Shown: piece after piece, positions 1 through 8,325 of the stretch
Numbering within the stretch: the first letter of the stretch is position 1
How the letters are laid out: the number at the start of each line of letters is the position of its first letter
The notes under the pieces: generated by a model
Database searches by the model: none
The model's input: the letters and a program-made list of their open reading frames with translations, nothing else
Told to the model about the DNA's origin: nothing
Position numbers and translations under genes: made by a program
Source of the DNA: Bacteroidota bacterium
GTDB taxonomy: Bacteria; Bacteroidota; Ignavibacteria; Kapaibacteriales; HRBIN21
Assembly: GCA_030550275.1 (NCBI GenBank)
Contig: JAUQPR010000005.1
Span: 83,899-147,898 of the forward strand
Length of the DNA: 64,000 bases
Direction of reading: 5' to 3'

Positions 1-1
1 T

Positions 2-337
2 GGGCAGAACATCAACTTTGCGATTAGCCTCAGGACAATCTTAGATTTCTTATCTGATTACAAGAATCAGCTTGCTACAGCAACGCCAGAACAACTAAAG
101 CCCGCGCGGGAAAGTGTTTGGTACCGCGTTCTCTTAAAATGGGTCGGCACTATCATCCTATTCCTTATTGCAATAATCTTCAGCGGTACGTTCTACTACA
201 TAATCCCGCTTCTAATCTTAGTTTGCTACATAGTTTACTGGTGTCTTCGTGGCTTGTGGCTGCTCCTAACTTACCCCATTAGAAAGGCTAAAGAATACAG
301 GGCCGCTAGGTACAAGCGACTCGCGGACAAATCATAG
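2..337 (+). CDS. C-terminal part of an unknown membrane protein (5' end outside window)
   Basis: An open frame runs from the window edge to a TAG at 335-337, giving 111 residues with no start in the window. Two strongly hydrophobic stretches follow each other at about residues 50-66 and 69-90, separated by a short turn, and the tail is basic (RKAKEYRAARYKRLADKS). This looks like a two-helix hairpin with a cytoplasmic basic end. Base composition is clearly more AT-rich than the neighbouring genes, which suggests horizontal acquisition. No family is recognised. It points the same way as the helicase-methyltransferase pair and ends about 120 bases before it, so it could belong to the same island, but nothing in the sequence shows a functional link. 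Confidence 0.6.
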   Translation, partial: GQNINFAISLRTILDFLSDYKNQLATATPEQLKPARESVWYRVLLKWVGTIILFLIAIIFSGTFYYIIPLLILVCYIVYWCLRGLWLLLTYPIRKAKEYRAARYKRLADKS

Positions 338-457
338 GTCATATGTTGCAGCGCTGGGTTGCGTACCACATTCAACCCAGCGGAGCGTCGTCAGTCAACC
401 GCGCAGAACTCCCCATCGGCTTCGTCTCGGGATGCCTTAGTCAAGGGGTGTATCGCC

Positions 458-3400
458 ATGCCAACCATTTACGATAACATCGAGTCAAAACTGCTCGAAG
501 GGCTCCGCAGCGTTCTGCCCGAAGCGGTTGCCTGCTCCTTCTGCGTCGGCTACCTGAACCTGCGCGGGTGGGCTCAATTAGCCGACGCCATCGAACATCT
601 CCAGGGCGGGGATGAAGCTCACGCCTGCCGTGTGCTTGTGGGGATGCATCGCCCGCCCGAAGAGGAGATGAGGCTGCTGTATCGGGCAAGCCGTAAGCCC
701 TCCACTCTGGATGGACCCACGCGCAGCCTGCTTCGGCGGCGCATCATCGAGAGCTTCAAACACCAACTCGAATTCGGCGTGCCCTCCAATGAGGCAGAAC
801 GCGCGCTTCAGCGCTTAGCCGAACAGCTCCGAGCGCGCAAGGTGCTTATCAAGGCGTTTCTCCGCTATCCCTTGCACGCCAAACTGTATTTGGTCAAGCG
901 CCCGGACCCTATCACGCCGCTTGTCGGCTTTGTCGGCAGCAGCAACCTCACCTTAGCAGGGCTTTCCCAACAAGGCGAACTCAACGTAGATGTCGTCGAG
1001 CAGGACGCTGCACACAAGCTCCAGCAGTGGTTCGATGAGCGCTGGAACGATCCCTTAGCTATCGACCTGACCGAGGAGCTTGCACAGCTGATTGAGAACA
1101 GTTGGGCACGGAAGGAGCTCATCCGCCCCTACCTGATCTACCTCAAAATCGCCTACCACCTCTCAGAGGATGCGCGCCAGGGTGAACGCGAGTTCAAGGT
1201 GCCGGCGATCTTCCGCGATGTGCTCCTGGATTTCCAAAAAGCCGCCGTATCGCTGGCGGCGCGCAAGCTTCACCGCCACGGCGGTGTGCTGCTCGGCGAC
1301 GTCGTAGGGCTTGGGAAAACCCTGATGGCGACAGCCATCGCCCGAATCATGCAGGAGGATAACGGCGACGACACCTTGGTCATCTGTCCACCGAAGCTCG
1401 TGCCAATGTGGGAGCGCCACCTGCAAGAGTACAAAATCGTTGGGCATGTGCTCTCGCTTGGACGCGTCATCGAAGAGCTCCCCAACCTGCCACGCTACCG
1501 GCTGGTCATCATTGACGAGAGCCACAACCTGCGCAATCGCGAAGCCAAACGCTACAAAGCCATCCGCGACTACATCGAGCGCAACGAATCCCGCGTCATC
1601 CTGCTCACGGCAACGCCGTACAACAAGCAGTACACCGACATCAGCAACCAGCTTCGCCTCTTCCTCGACGAGGACCAGGACCTGCATTTCCGCCCCGAAC
1701 GCTACTTCCAGTGGCTGAAGCAGGAGCGCGGTGAGACGGAAAACGATTTTACCGCCCGCTTCCAGACCTCCCCGCATAGCCTGCGAGCCTTTGAACAAAG
1801 CCCCTTCCCTGAAGATTGGCAGGACCTGATGCGCCTGTTCCTGGTGCGCCGCACGCGCCGCTTTATCATCCAGCACTACGCCAAATTCGACGAGGAGCGA
1901 AGGCGCTACTACGTCTGGCTCAACGGGCAACCGCAGTACTTCCCCCTACGCCAGCCTAAACGCGTGGAGTTCCCCATCGACGAGTCAAACCCAAACGACC
2001 AATACGCCCGGCTCTTCCGCGACGAAGTCGTGGAGGTCATCGAAAACTTAGAGCTCCCACGCTACGGCTTGGCGAACTATCTCATCCCAAACGCAGAACA
2101 AAACGCCTCCAGCGAGGAGAAGCGCATCCTGGGCAACCTCAGCCGCGCGGGCAAGCGCTTGATCGGTTTCTGCCGCACGAACCTCTTCAAGCGCCTGGAG
2201 TCGAGCGGATATAGCTTCCTGCTCTCCGTCGAGCGCCACATCGTGCGCAACCTCGTCACCTTGTACGCCCTCGAAAATGGCTTGCCCATTCCTATCGGCA
2301 CGCAAGACGCTGCCATGCTCGATACCGCCGTCAATGACGCCGATGAAGAGTTCGTGGATACAACCGATGCCGAAAACTCTGCAGAGCAAGCCGAAGCGCT
2401 CGAAGCTGCCCCAACTGGAAAAGGTGACTGGAACGATTACGCAAAGCGCGCCGAGAGACTCTACGATTTGTACCGCACGCAATACCACGACCGCTTCCAC
2501 TGGCTCCATCCCAGATTCTTCCGCCCCGAACTGAAGGAAGCGCTCCGCTCCGACGCAGAGGCGCTGCTCCGCGTCCTGGAGCGCGCAGGCGAGTGGAATC
2601 CCACCTCAGACGCCAAACTACAAGCGCTCTACGAGCTCGTAGCCCAGCGCCATCGGAACGAGAAGGTGCTCATCTTCACCCAGTTTGCCGATACCGCGCT
2701 GTACCTCCACGAGCAGCTTCGCGCCAGAGGTGTTGAAGACATCGCTGTCGTGACGAACCAAAAGGGCGACCCCGAAGAGCTGGCTCGCCGCTTCAGCCCC
2801 TCCACAAACGGCGGTCTGCGCCCGGGAGAGACTGAGCTTCGGGTGCTCATCGCCACCGACGTGCTCGCCGAGGGACAGAATCTGCAGGATGCCCACATCG
2901 TGGTCAACTACGACCTGCCCTGGGCGATCGTACGGCTCATCCAGCGCGCCGGGCGTGTAGACCGCATCGGTCAAAAGCACGACACCATTCTGGTCTACTC
3001 GTTCCTGCCCGCCGAAGGTGTCGAGCGTATCATCCGCCTGCGCCAGCGGCTCACCTATCGGCTCCAGCAAAATCAGGAGGTCATTGGCACGGATGAGTCC
3101 TTCTTCGGCGAAGAAGCCGCCGCACGCCTGCGCGACCTGTATACGGAGAAAGCCGGTACGCTCGACGAGGAGGGCGCCGACGAAGACATTGACCTGGCAA
3201 GCCTTGCCCTGCAAGTCTGGAACAGCGCCTCCACGGAGGACCAAAAAGCAGCCCTTGAGCTCCCACCGATTGTCTCGGCGACGCGCGCCCTCTCGGAGAC
3301 AGAGGTGGGCGCTCACAATCCGCCGGGCGTTGTTACCTATCTGCGCTATCCCGATGGCACCGATGCCCTCATCCGCGTGGACGAACAGGGCAACCTCGTG

Positions 3401-3925
3401 TCGCAGTCGCTCTCAGCCATCTTCCGCACCATCGCCTGCTCGCCGGACACACCCGCACTGGAGCGGGCGGAAAACCACCATGAGCTGGTGGCACGCTGTG
3501 TCCAAATCGCCACCCAAGAGCAGGAAACGTCGGGTGGTCAACTCGGCAGCCTCCGCAGCGTGCGACGCAAACTCTGGGAGCGCTTGAACCAGTACCGCCA
3601 ATCCCTACAAGCGCACCCGAGGCACGGCACGCCGTACCCCGATCCCCAGCACCCGAAAGGGCACGGCATGCCGTGCCCCGATGCTCTGCAACAGCTCGAT
3701 GCTGTGCTTAACCTTCTCTGGCACTACCCACTCAAAAGCTCCGCTCAAGAAGCCATCAGCCGACAGATGCGCCTGGGAATCTCGGACAGCGATCTTCTCA
3801 ATCTCGTCGCCCGCCGTGCAGAAGAGGGCAGTCTCTGTGAAGTACCTAAGGAGGAAACAAGCGAACCTCCCGAGCCACAAATCATCTGCTCGCTTGGATT
3901 GGTCAAACCCGGAGAGAAGCCATGA
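458..3925 (+). CDS. PLD-nuclease / SNF2-family helicase fusion (restriction or anti-phage translocase)
   Basis: The 1155-residue protein joins a phospholipase-D-type nuclease domain to a Swi2/Snf2 DNA translocase. In the first ~220 residues there is one HKD-like motif: HAK at about 140-142, followed by GSSNLT at 160-165. The translocase has Walker A (GDVVGLGKT, ~280-288), DESH box (~353-356) and a helicase C half ending in QRAGRVDRIGQ (~825-835). The 3' region is unassigned and carries an in-frame palindrome insertion (residues ~1055-1074). ATG 458 is chosen because AAGGGG lies 8 bases upstream; the frame stays open to a TTG at 359. It overlaps the methyltransferase by ATGA, so the two are surely co-translated. 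By family logic it would be the cleaving and translocating subunit of a two-gene defence system. One PLD motif implies dimerisation for catalysis. Exact system type is not known to me. Confidence 0.85.
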   Translation: MPTIYDNIESKLLEGLRSVLPEAVACSFCVGYLNLRGWAQLADAIEHLQGGDEAHACRVLVGMHRPPEEEMRLLYRASRKPSTLDGPTRSLLRRRIIESFKHQLEFGVPSNEAERALQRLAEQLRARKVLIKAFLRYPLHAKLYLVKRPDPITPLVGFVGSSNLTLAGLSQQGELNVDVVEQDAAHKLQQWFDERWNDPLAIDLTEELAQLIENSWARKELIRPYLIYLKIAYHLSEDARQGEREFKVPAIFRDVLLDFQKAAVSLAARKLHRHGGVLLGDVVGLGKTLMATAIARIMQEDNGDDTLVICPPKLVPMWERHLQEYKIVGHVLSLGRVIEELPNLPRYRLVIIDESHNLRNREAKRYKAIRDYIERNESRVILLTATPYNKQYTDISNQLRLFLDEDQDLHFRPERYFQWLKQERGETENDFTARFQTSPHSLRAFEQSPFPEDWQDLMRLFLVRRTRRFIIQHYAKFDEERRRYYVWLNGQPQYFPLRQPKRVEFPIDESNPNDQYARLFRDEVVEVIENLELPRYGLANYLIPNAEQNASSEEKRILGNLSRAGKRLIGFCRTNLFKRLESSGYSFLLSVERHIVRNLVTLYALENGLPIPIGTQDAAMLDTAVNDADEEFVDTTDAENSAEQAEALEAAPTGKGDWNDYAKRAERLYDLYRTQYHDRFHWLHPRFFRPELKEALRSDAEALLRVLERAGEWNPTSDAKLQALYELVAQRHRNEKVLIFTQFADTALYLHEQLRARGVEDIAVVTNQKGDPEELARRFSPSTNGGLRPGETELRVLIATDVLAEGQNLQDAHIVVNYDLPWAIVRLIQRAGRVDRIGQKHDTILVYSFLPAEGVERIIRLRQRLTYRLQQNQEVIGTDESFFGEEAAARLRDLYTEKAGTLDEEGADEDIDLASLALQVWNSASTEDQKAALELPPIVSATRALSETEVGAHNPPGVVTYLRYPDGTDALIRVDEQGNLVSQSLSAIFRTIACSPDTPALERAENHHELVARCVQIATQEQETSGGQLGSLRSVRRKLWERLNQYRQSLQAHPRHGTPYPDPQHPKGHGMPCPDALQQLDAVLNLLWHYPLKSSAQEAISRQMRLGISDSDLLNLVARRAEEGSLCEVPKEETSEPPEPQIICSLGLVKPGEKP
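3621..3678. repeat. Palindromic repeat (REP) pair inserted in frame in the helicase gene
   Basis: The perfect 20-bp palindrome GGGCACGGCATGCCGTGCCC lies at 3659-3678, preceded by a degenerate copy at 3621-3639. The same element is found repeatedly at 7767-11480 outside genes. Here it encodes an extra low-complexity stretch (GTPYPDP and GHGMPCPD) without breaking the frame, between two predicted helical parts of the helicase C-terminal region. Confidence 0.9.
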
Positions 3926-6900
3926 CCCTCCTGGAGCGCATCCGCCAATGGTTGGAAGATTTCGGACAGTCCCGGGACCTTACCCTCATGACAAAGCTGT
4001 TCTGTGAGGACCTCGGGTGGGGAGAGCCGCGCGGCTTCACGCAACGGAGATTACAATTGCCCTCGCCCCTCTCCTGCGAGGTACAAGCAGTGCCCGTAGC
4101 GCAGATGAGCGGTCTGCCGGTCTATTGCGTGGAGTGGCCGCAGGAGAGACTGCCGGGGGTTACTGCCCGCCGCGCCGTGCAAAAAGCGCTCGCTCCAATG
4201 AGTGCTGAGCATCTGGTTTGTTATGTGACGCAAGACGGCCGTCAGCTTGCCTTCACCTGGGCTCGTAAACGCCTGGATGGAAAGATTGAACTGCGCACCC
4301 TCCCCTACGAGGTCGGCTCCCCTGCCCGCACCACCATCGAACGGCTGGCGAAAATGGCGTTCAGTCTCGATGAACTCGGCCCGACCGGCCAGCCCTCCAT
4401 CACCGCCGTCACCGACAAGCTCAACCGCGCCTTTGACGTCGAGGCAGTTACCAAACAATTTTTTGCCGATTACCGACGGGTCTTCAACGATCTTGAAAAG
4501 CGATTGCTCGCTCAGCTTCGAGCCGAGCAGCGGTGCCCGGATGCCCAGCGGTGGGCGCACGACTACGCACTGCAACTCTTGAACCGCCTGATGTTCCTCT
4601 ACTTCATCCAGCGCAAAGGCTGGCTCGGCGGGAATCCCCACTTCCTCCGCCACCTCTGGGAAAGCTACAAACGCTCGGGGCAGCCCCGTGACTCCTTCTT
4701 CAGCCAGTGGCTGCGGGTGCTCTTCTTTGAAGCCTTCAACAACAAGTTCCATGGCGGGCATCGCTACTTCCCCGAAGACATTCGCCGGGTGCTCCAACTT
4801 GCGCCCTTCCTCAATGGTGGTCTCTTTCGCGAGAACCAGCTCGACACAGCGTATGCGGTGAATCCGCCCGACGAGTTCTTCGAACAGCTCTTCGACCGCT
4901 TCAACGGCAGCGCACCAGGCTTCCTCGAACGCTACAACTTCACGATTGCGGAGTCCACGCCCTTTGATGTGGAGGTCGCTGTAGATCCGGAGATGCTCGG
5001 CAAGGTCTACGAGAGCCTGGTCAACATCACCTCTGAGGGATTGACGGAAGAGGATGAGAGATTGACGGAAGAGGATGAGGGATCGACGGAAGAGGACCTG
5101 CGTAGGAGAGCCGGCATCTTCTACACCCCACGGGTGGAAATCGACCTGATGTGCCGCCTGGCGCTGGTGGATGCGCTCAGCAACCGGCTGGGCGCCGAAT
5201 TCCGCCCACTGCTCTACGACGTCGTCTTCGCCACCGACCCCGACGAAAAAGAGAGCGCCGATGCAGCCCTGACCGCACACAACCTCTGGTCCCGCTTCAA
5301 CGATGCCTTGCGCTCGCTCACCATCTGCGACCCCGCCTGCGGCTCCGGCTCCTTCCTTGTGGGCATGCTCCTGGTGCTGGACGACCTGCAGGCGCGTGCC
5401 AACCAGCAGCTCGGTATCGAAGAGACGCCCTACGAGCGCCGCCGACGCATCATCGGCAACCAGCTCTACGGCGTGGATGTGATGGATTGGGCAGTGCATG
5501 TCGCCGAACTCCGCCTGTGGCTGCAGCTTATAGTAGAGACCGAAATCCACCCCGCAGAGCTTCAGCTTCGCCCGCTGCTTCCCAACCTCTCCTTCAAGGT
5601 GCGCCAGGGCGATAGCCTGGTCCAGGAGATCGCCGGTATCAACCTCGGTCTGCACCGACAGCACCTGGAGATCCCTGCGCAGCTCAAAGGCAAGCTCACA
5701 CAGCTCAAAGGCAAAAAGCTGCGCTTCTACCAGGGCGGAGAGCACATCACCGAAGCCGCCCTCAAGCACGAAGAGCTCCAGCTCTTCCGCGAAATCCTCC
5801 AGCACAAAATCCATTCCCTGCAAAACGAGATTGCCATGCTGAACCGGCAAATAGCCCATCTCGGCTCCCAAACCGAACTGCCCGGCATGGCAACCGCCCC
5901 GAACAGCCGAACACCAAGGGCAAGGGAAGCTGAGTTGCACGCCAAGCTCGAAGAAAAGCAGGATGACCTTGCCCGCTTCCAGGATGCCCTCAACGCCCTG
6001 AAAACCGTGCAGGACGTCCCCTTCGTCTGGGACATCGCATTCGTCGAAATCTTCGAGGGCGATTCCGGCGGCTTCGATATCGTCATCGGCAACCCGCCGT
6101 ACGTGCGCCAGGAGAAGATCGCCCCGCCGCTTGAGCGCGAAGAGGACTACACGCCCGACGAGTGGCGTCGGCGCAAAGCCGCCTACAAGGAGAAGCTCCA
6201 GCACTCCGTCGCCGCCGCCTGGCCCAGGTTCTTCCAATACAAGCCCGGCTCAGACACCTTCCGCAAGCCCGATGGCAAAAGCGACCTCTACATCTACTTC
6301 TACTTTCACGCCCTCTCGCTCCTCAACCCGCAGGGGAGCTTCTGCTTCATCACCTCCAACTCCTGGCTGGATGTGGGCTACGGCGCCGAGCTGCAGGAGT
6401 TCCTGCTCAGGCACAGCCACGTCAAGCTGGTGCTGGACAACGAGGTGAAACGCTCCTTTGCCCGGGCGGATGTGAACACGGTGATCGTGCTCCTGGCTCC
6501 GCCCGATGACCGGCGCGAAGACGGACTCAGCAAAACCGCCCGCTTCGTGATGTTCAAGAAGCCCTTCGAAGAGCTTGCCCGCGCCGAGCTCTTCAAAGCC
6601 ATCGAAGCCGTCACCGAGCGCCAGAGCACCCCAGATTACCGTATCACTGCCCGCCTCCAGCGCGAACTTTTGGAGGAAGGGCTGGAAAGCGGCGCCGACG
6701 ACGTAGGGGCAATCCCCCGTGGTTGCCCTCAACCCCCCGTGGTTGCCCAACCAACCCCGCGCGGCCGCGCACAATCAGGGAAGGCACAGGGACCTGCCCC
6801 TACGGGAAAATCGCACGGACCGCTCATCAAGACCGCCCGCTACATCGGCAACAAGTGGGGCGGCAAATACCTGCGCGCCCCGGACATCTTCTTCACGATT

Positions 6901-7758
6901 TTGGAGAAGGGCAAGGGGAAACTGGTGCGCCTGGGCGACATCGCCGAGGTGCGCTTCGGCATCAAGACCGGCGCCAACGACTTCTTCTACCTGGAGCCCA
7001 CGGGCAAACCCGCTCCTGCGGGCTACCTGCACGTGCGCAACGGCGCCGGCTGGGAGGGCGAGATCGAGGAGGAGTTCCTGAAGCCGGTCATCAAAAGCCC
7101 GCGCGAGTGCCGCTCGATCCTCATCAAGCCCGAAGACCTGCGCTACAAAATCTTCATGTGCCACCGCGACAAATCCGAGCTGAAAGACACCGCCGCGCTG
7201 GAATACATCCGCTGGGGCGAAGCCCGGGGCTACCACCAACGCCCAAGCTGTCGGGGAAGGCGAAGGTGGTGGGATGTGGGGGTGAGGGAGTTTGGAAAAG
7301 TGGTTTGGCCAATGATCCACAACGACCGTCCAGCGGTTTTCTGGAATGGCTGCGGGGTTGCAGTGGACCACAACCTTTTTGAGATTGTCGGCGACCATCC
7401 TCTCCAGCTTTGGGCTTCCCTTGCCTCATCGCCACAAATCGTTTTCCGCGAACTTTACGGGCGCTCAAATCTTGGCGAGGGTGCTTTGAAGACGGAGGGC
7501 ATAGATATCCGCAAGTTTGAGGTAATTCGCCCCGAGGTGATGCGCTCATTCGGTATTGAACGTCTGGAAGCAGCCTTTGAGCAAATGAGCAAACGACTCA
7601 TTCAGCCGCTTGAAATCGAAATCCACCAACCCGACCGTCGGGCGCTGGACGAGGTGGTGTTTGACGTGTTAGGGTTGACGGCGGGCGAGCGCGAGGCGGT
7701 CTATGAGGCGGTGGTAAACCTGGTGCGCGCACGGCTGGAGAAGGCACAGAGCGTGTGA
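3922..7758 (+). CDS. Eco57I/PglX-like N6-adenine DNA methyltransferase with specificity domain
   Basis: The 1278-residue protein has the layout of Type IIG/ISP/BREX methyltransferases. An N-terminal helical region comes first (to ~370). SAM motif I, DPACGSGSF, is at ~470. A long charged, probably coiled-coil insertion follows (~630-700), then the catalytic NPPY at ~724 and a TaqI/Eco57I-type target-recognition region (~980-1230). No nuclease motif is evident in this chain, so cleavage would fall to the PLD-SNF2 partner encoded just upstream with an ATGA overlap. Oddities: a triplicated acidic TEEDE segment (~372-391); an in-frame inverted-repeat element at ~928-961; and a C-terminal ~45-residue tail (7621-7758) duplicated six more times downstream. 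Methylation of adenine at a specific site is the expected activity; the site cannot be read from sequence. Confidence 0.9.
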   Translation: MTLLERIRQWLEDFGQSRDLTLMTKLFCEDLGWGEPRGFTQRRLQLPSPLSCEVQAVPVAQMSGLPVYCVEWPQERLPGVTARRAVQKALAPMSAEHLVCYVTQDGRQLAFTWARKRLDGKIELRTLPYEVGSPARTTIERLAKMAFSLDELGPTGQPSITAVTDKLNRAFDVEAVTKQFFADYRRVFNDLEKRLLAQLRAEQRCPDAQRWAHDYALQLLNRLMFLYFIQRKGWLGGNPHFLRHLWESYKRSGQPRDSFFSQWLRVLFFEAFNNKFHGGHRYFPEDIRRVLQLAPFLNGGLFRENQLDTAYAVNPPDEFFEQLFDRFNGSAPGFLERYNFTIAESTPFDVEVAVDPEMLGKVYESLVNITSEGLTEEDERLTEEDEGSTEEDLRRRAGIFYTPRVEIDLMCRLALVDALSNRLGAEFRPLLYDVVFATDPDEKESADAALTAHNLWSRFNDALRSLTICDPACGSGSFLVGMLLVLDDLQARANQQLGIEETPYERRRRIIGNQLYGVDVMDWAVHVAELRLWLQLIVETEIHPAELQLRPLLPNLSFKVRQGDSLVQEIAGINLGLHRQHLEIPAQLKGKLTQLKGKKLRFYQGGEHITEAALKHEELQLFREILQHKIHSLQNEIAMLNRQIAHLGSQTELPGMATAPNSRTPRAREAELHAKLEEKQDDLARFQDALNALKTVQDVPFVWDIAFVEIFEGDSGGFDIVIGNPPYVRQEKIAPPLEREEDYTPDEWRRRKAAYKEKLQHSVAAAWPRFFQYKPGSDTFRKPDGKSDLYIYFYFHALSLLNPQGSFCFITSNSWLDVGYGAELQEFLLRHSHVKLVLDNEVKRSFARADVNTVIVLLAPPDDRREDGLSKTARFVMFKKPFEELARAELFKAIEAVTERQSTPDYRITARLQRELLEEGLESGADDVGAIPRGCPQPPVVAQPTPRGRAQSGKAQGPAPTGKSHGPLIKTARYIGNKWGGKYLRAPDIFFTILEKGKGKLVRLGDIAEVRFGIKTGANDFFYLEPTGKPAPAGYLHVRNGAGWEGEIEEEFLKPVIKSPRECRSILIKPEDLRYKIFMCHRDKSELKDTAALEYIRWGEARGYHQRPSCRGRRRWWDVGVREFGKVVWPMIHNDRPAVFWNGCGVAVDHNLFEIVGDHPLQLWASLASSPQIVFRELYGRSNLGEGALKTEGIDIRKFEVIRPEVMRSFGIERLEAAFEQMSKRLIQPLEIEIHQPDRRALDEVVFDVLGLTAGEREAVYEAVVNLVRARLEKAQSV
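5037..5096 (+). repeat. Three tandem ~21-nt units in the methyltransferase gene
   Basis: Units at 5037-5057, 5058-5078 and 5079-5096 repeat a core of ttgacggaagagga, each encoding an L/S-TEEDE-type acidic heptad. The length is a multiple of three, so copy changes would not break the frame. It lies just before the methyltransferase catalytic domain. Confidence 0.85.
6702..6804. repeat. MITE-like element with 10-bp terminal inverted repeats, in frame inside the methyltransferase
   Basis: CGTAGGGGCA at 6702-6711 is the exact reverse complement of TGCCCCTACG at 6795-6804. Inside are two direct copies of CCCCGTGGTTGCCC (6715-6728, 6736-6749), each able to pair with a GGGCAA-type partner. The 103-bp stretch encodes a Pro/Gly/Gln-rich segment (about residues 928-961) unlike its surroundings. 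It is different in sequence from the REP palindrome. No flanking target-site duplication can be assigned with confidence. Confidence 0.75.
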
Positions 7759-7766
7759 TCTGTTAA

Positions 7767-7786
7767 GGGCACGGCATGCCGTGCCC
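7767..7786. repeat. REP palindrome (perfect, 20 bp)
   Basis: GGGCACGGCATGCCGTGCCC, starting 8 bases after the methyltransferase stop codon. In RNA it would form a stem with minimal loop; it is not followed by a T-run and is therefore not a typical terminator. Confidence 0.95.
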
Positions 7787-7787
7787 T

Positions 7788-7894
7788 AACAGCATGCCGT
7801 GCCCTAACAACACGCCGTGCCCCAACAGCACGCCGTGCACCAACAGCACGCCGCGCCCTACCAGCACCCGTGCCCTAACAACACACCGTGCCCT
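7788..7894 (+). repeat. Tandem array of six half-REP units (~18 bp each)
   Basis: Six units of the form AACARCACGCCGTGCCCT follow the palindrome directly. Each contains only its right arm. Unit 5 is 17 bp. The parallel array at 9662-9751 has five units that are otherwise almost identical in order and in point changes, so one unit has been gained or lost since the block was duplicated. Confidence 0.9.
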
Positions 7895-7912
7895 ACGGCA
7901 CACTCCTCGACT

Positions 7913-7945
7913 CGGTGTCCTGTAGAAAGGCTCTGCTGAACACCG
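7913..7945. repeat. Conserved spacer with CGGTGT/ACACCG inverted repeat
   Basis: The ~45-bp spacer between half-REP array and methyltransferase tail can fold by pairing CGGTGT (7913-7918) with ACACCG (7940-7945). The same spacer recurs at about 9757-9805. No coding capacity is evident; its role is unknown. Confidence 0.6.
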
Positions 7946-7960
7946 ACTGACTTGACCTGC

Positions 7961-8094
7961 AAGCACCCGACCGCCGGGCGCTGGACGAGGTGGTGTTTGA
8001 CGTGTTGGGGTTGACGCCGGGCGAGCGCGAGGCGGTCTATGAGGCGGTGGTAAACCTGGTGCGCGCGCGGCTGGAGAAGGCACAGAGCGTGTGA
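7961..8094 (+). pseudogene. Methyltransferase C-terminal tail, copy B
   Basis: This is a copy of the last ~134 bases of the methyltransferase gene, ending in the same TGA. Compared with the gene's own end it differs at only a few bases, one of them changing an Ala to Pro (LGLTP). There is no upstream methyltransferase sequence and no convincing start codon. It is a duplicated 3' fragment. Confidence 0.9.
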
Positions 8095-8105
8095 TCTGCC
8101 ACAAT

Positions 8106-8133
8106 GTTAGGGCACGGCATGCCGTGCCCTAAC
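8106..8133. repeat. REP palindrome, 28-bp perfect inverted repeat
   Basis: The 20-bp core is extended symmetrically by GTTA/TAAC on both sides. It lies 11 bases after the stop codon of tail copy B. Confidence 0.95.
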
Positions 8134-8160
8134 AAACAACATGCCGTGCTTCCCGTCGTC

Positions 8161-8304
8161 GACGAAATCCAGCAGCCCGACCGTCGGGCGCTGGACGAGG
8201 TGGTGTTCGACGTGCTGGGGCTAACAGCAGGCGAGCGGGAGGCGGTCTATGAGGCGGTGGTGGAGCTGGTGCGGGCTCGGCTGGAGAAGGCAAGGAGCGT
8301 GTAA
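8161..8304 (+). pseudogene. Methyltransferase C-terminal tail, copy C
   Basis: A 3' fragment of a methyltransferase gene ending in TAA instead of TGA. It is more diverged (a V-E-L instead of V-N-L codon block, RARLEKARSV end). Differences from the gene are mainly at third codon positions. Together with the upstream palindrome it is part of an uninterrupted small reading frame starting at ATG 8104 (66 codons), but no ribosome-binding site supports translation. Confidence 0.85.
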
Positions 8305-8325
8305 GTCCATGTCAAGGAGGTACAA

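Noticed and set aside
4051-6237. Long antisense open frame opposite the methyltransferase
   Set aside because: High-GC coding DNA regularly gives long frames on the other strand; the sense strand has clear catalytic motifs and the antisense product has none.
458-7758. Labelling the helicase-methyltransferase pair as DISARM or BREX
   Set aside because: No drmA, drmB, separate drmC, pglZ or brxC genes are visible, and the PLD domain is fused to the SNF2 motor.
7767-8133. REP palindromes as Rho-independent terminators
   Set aside because: They lack a following T-run and occur inside genes as well as between them.
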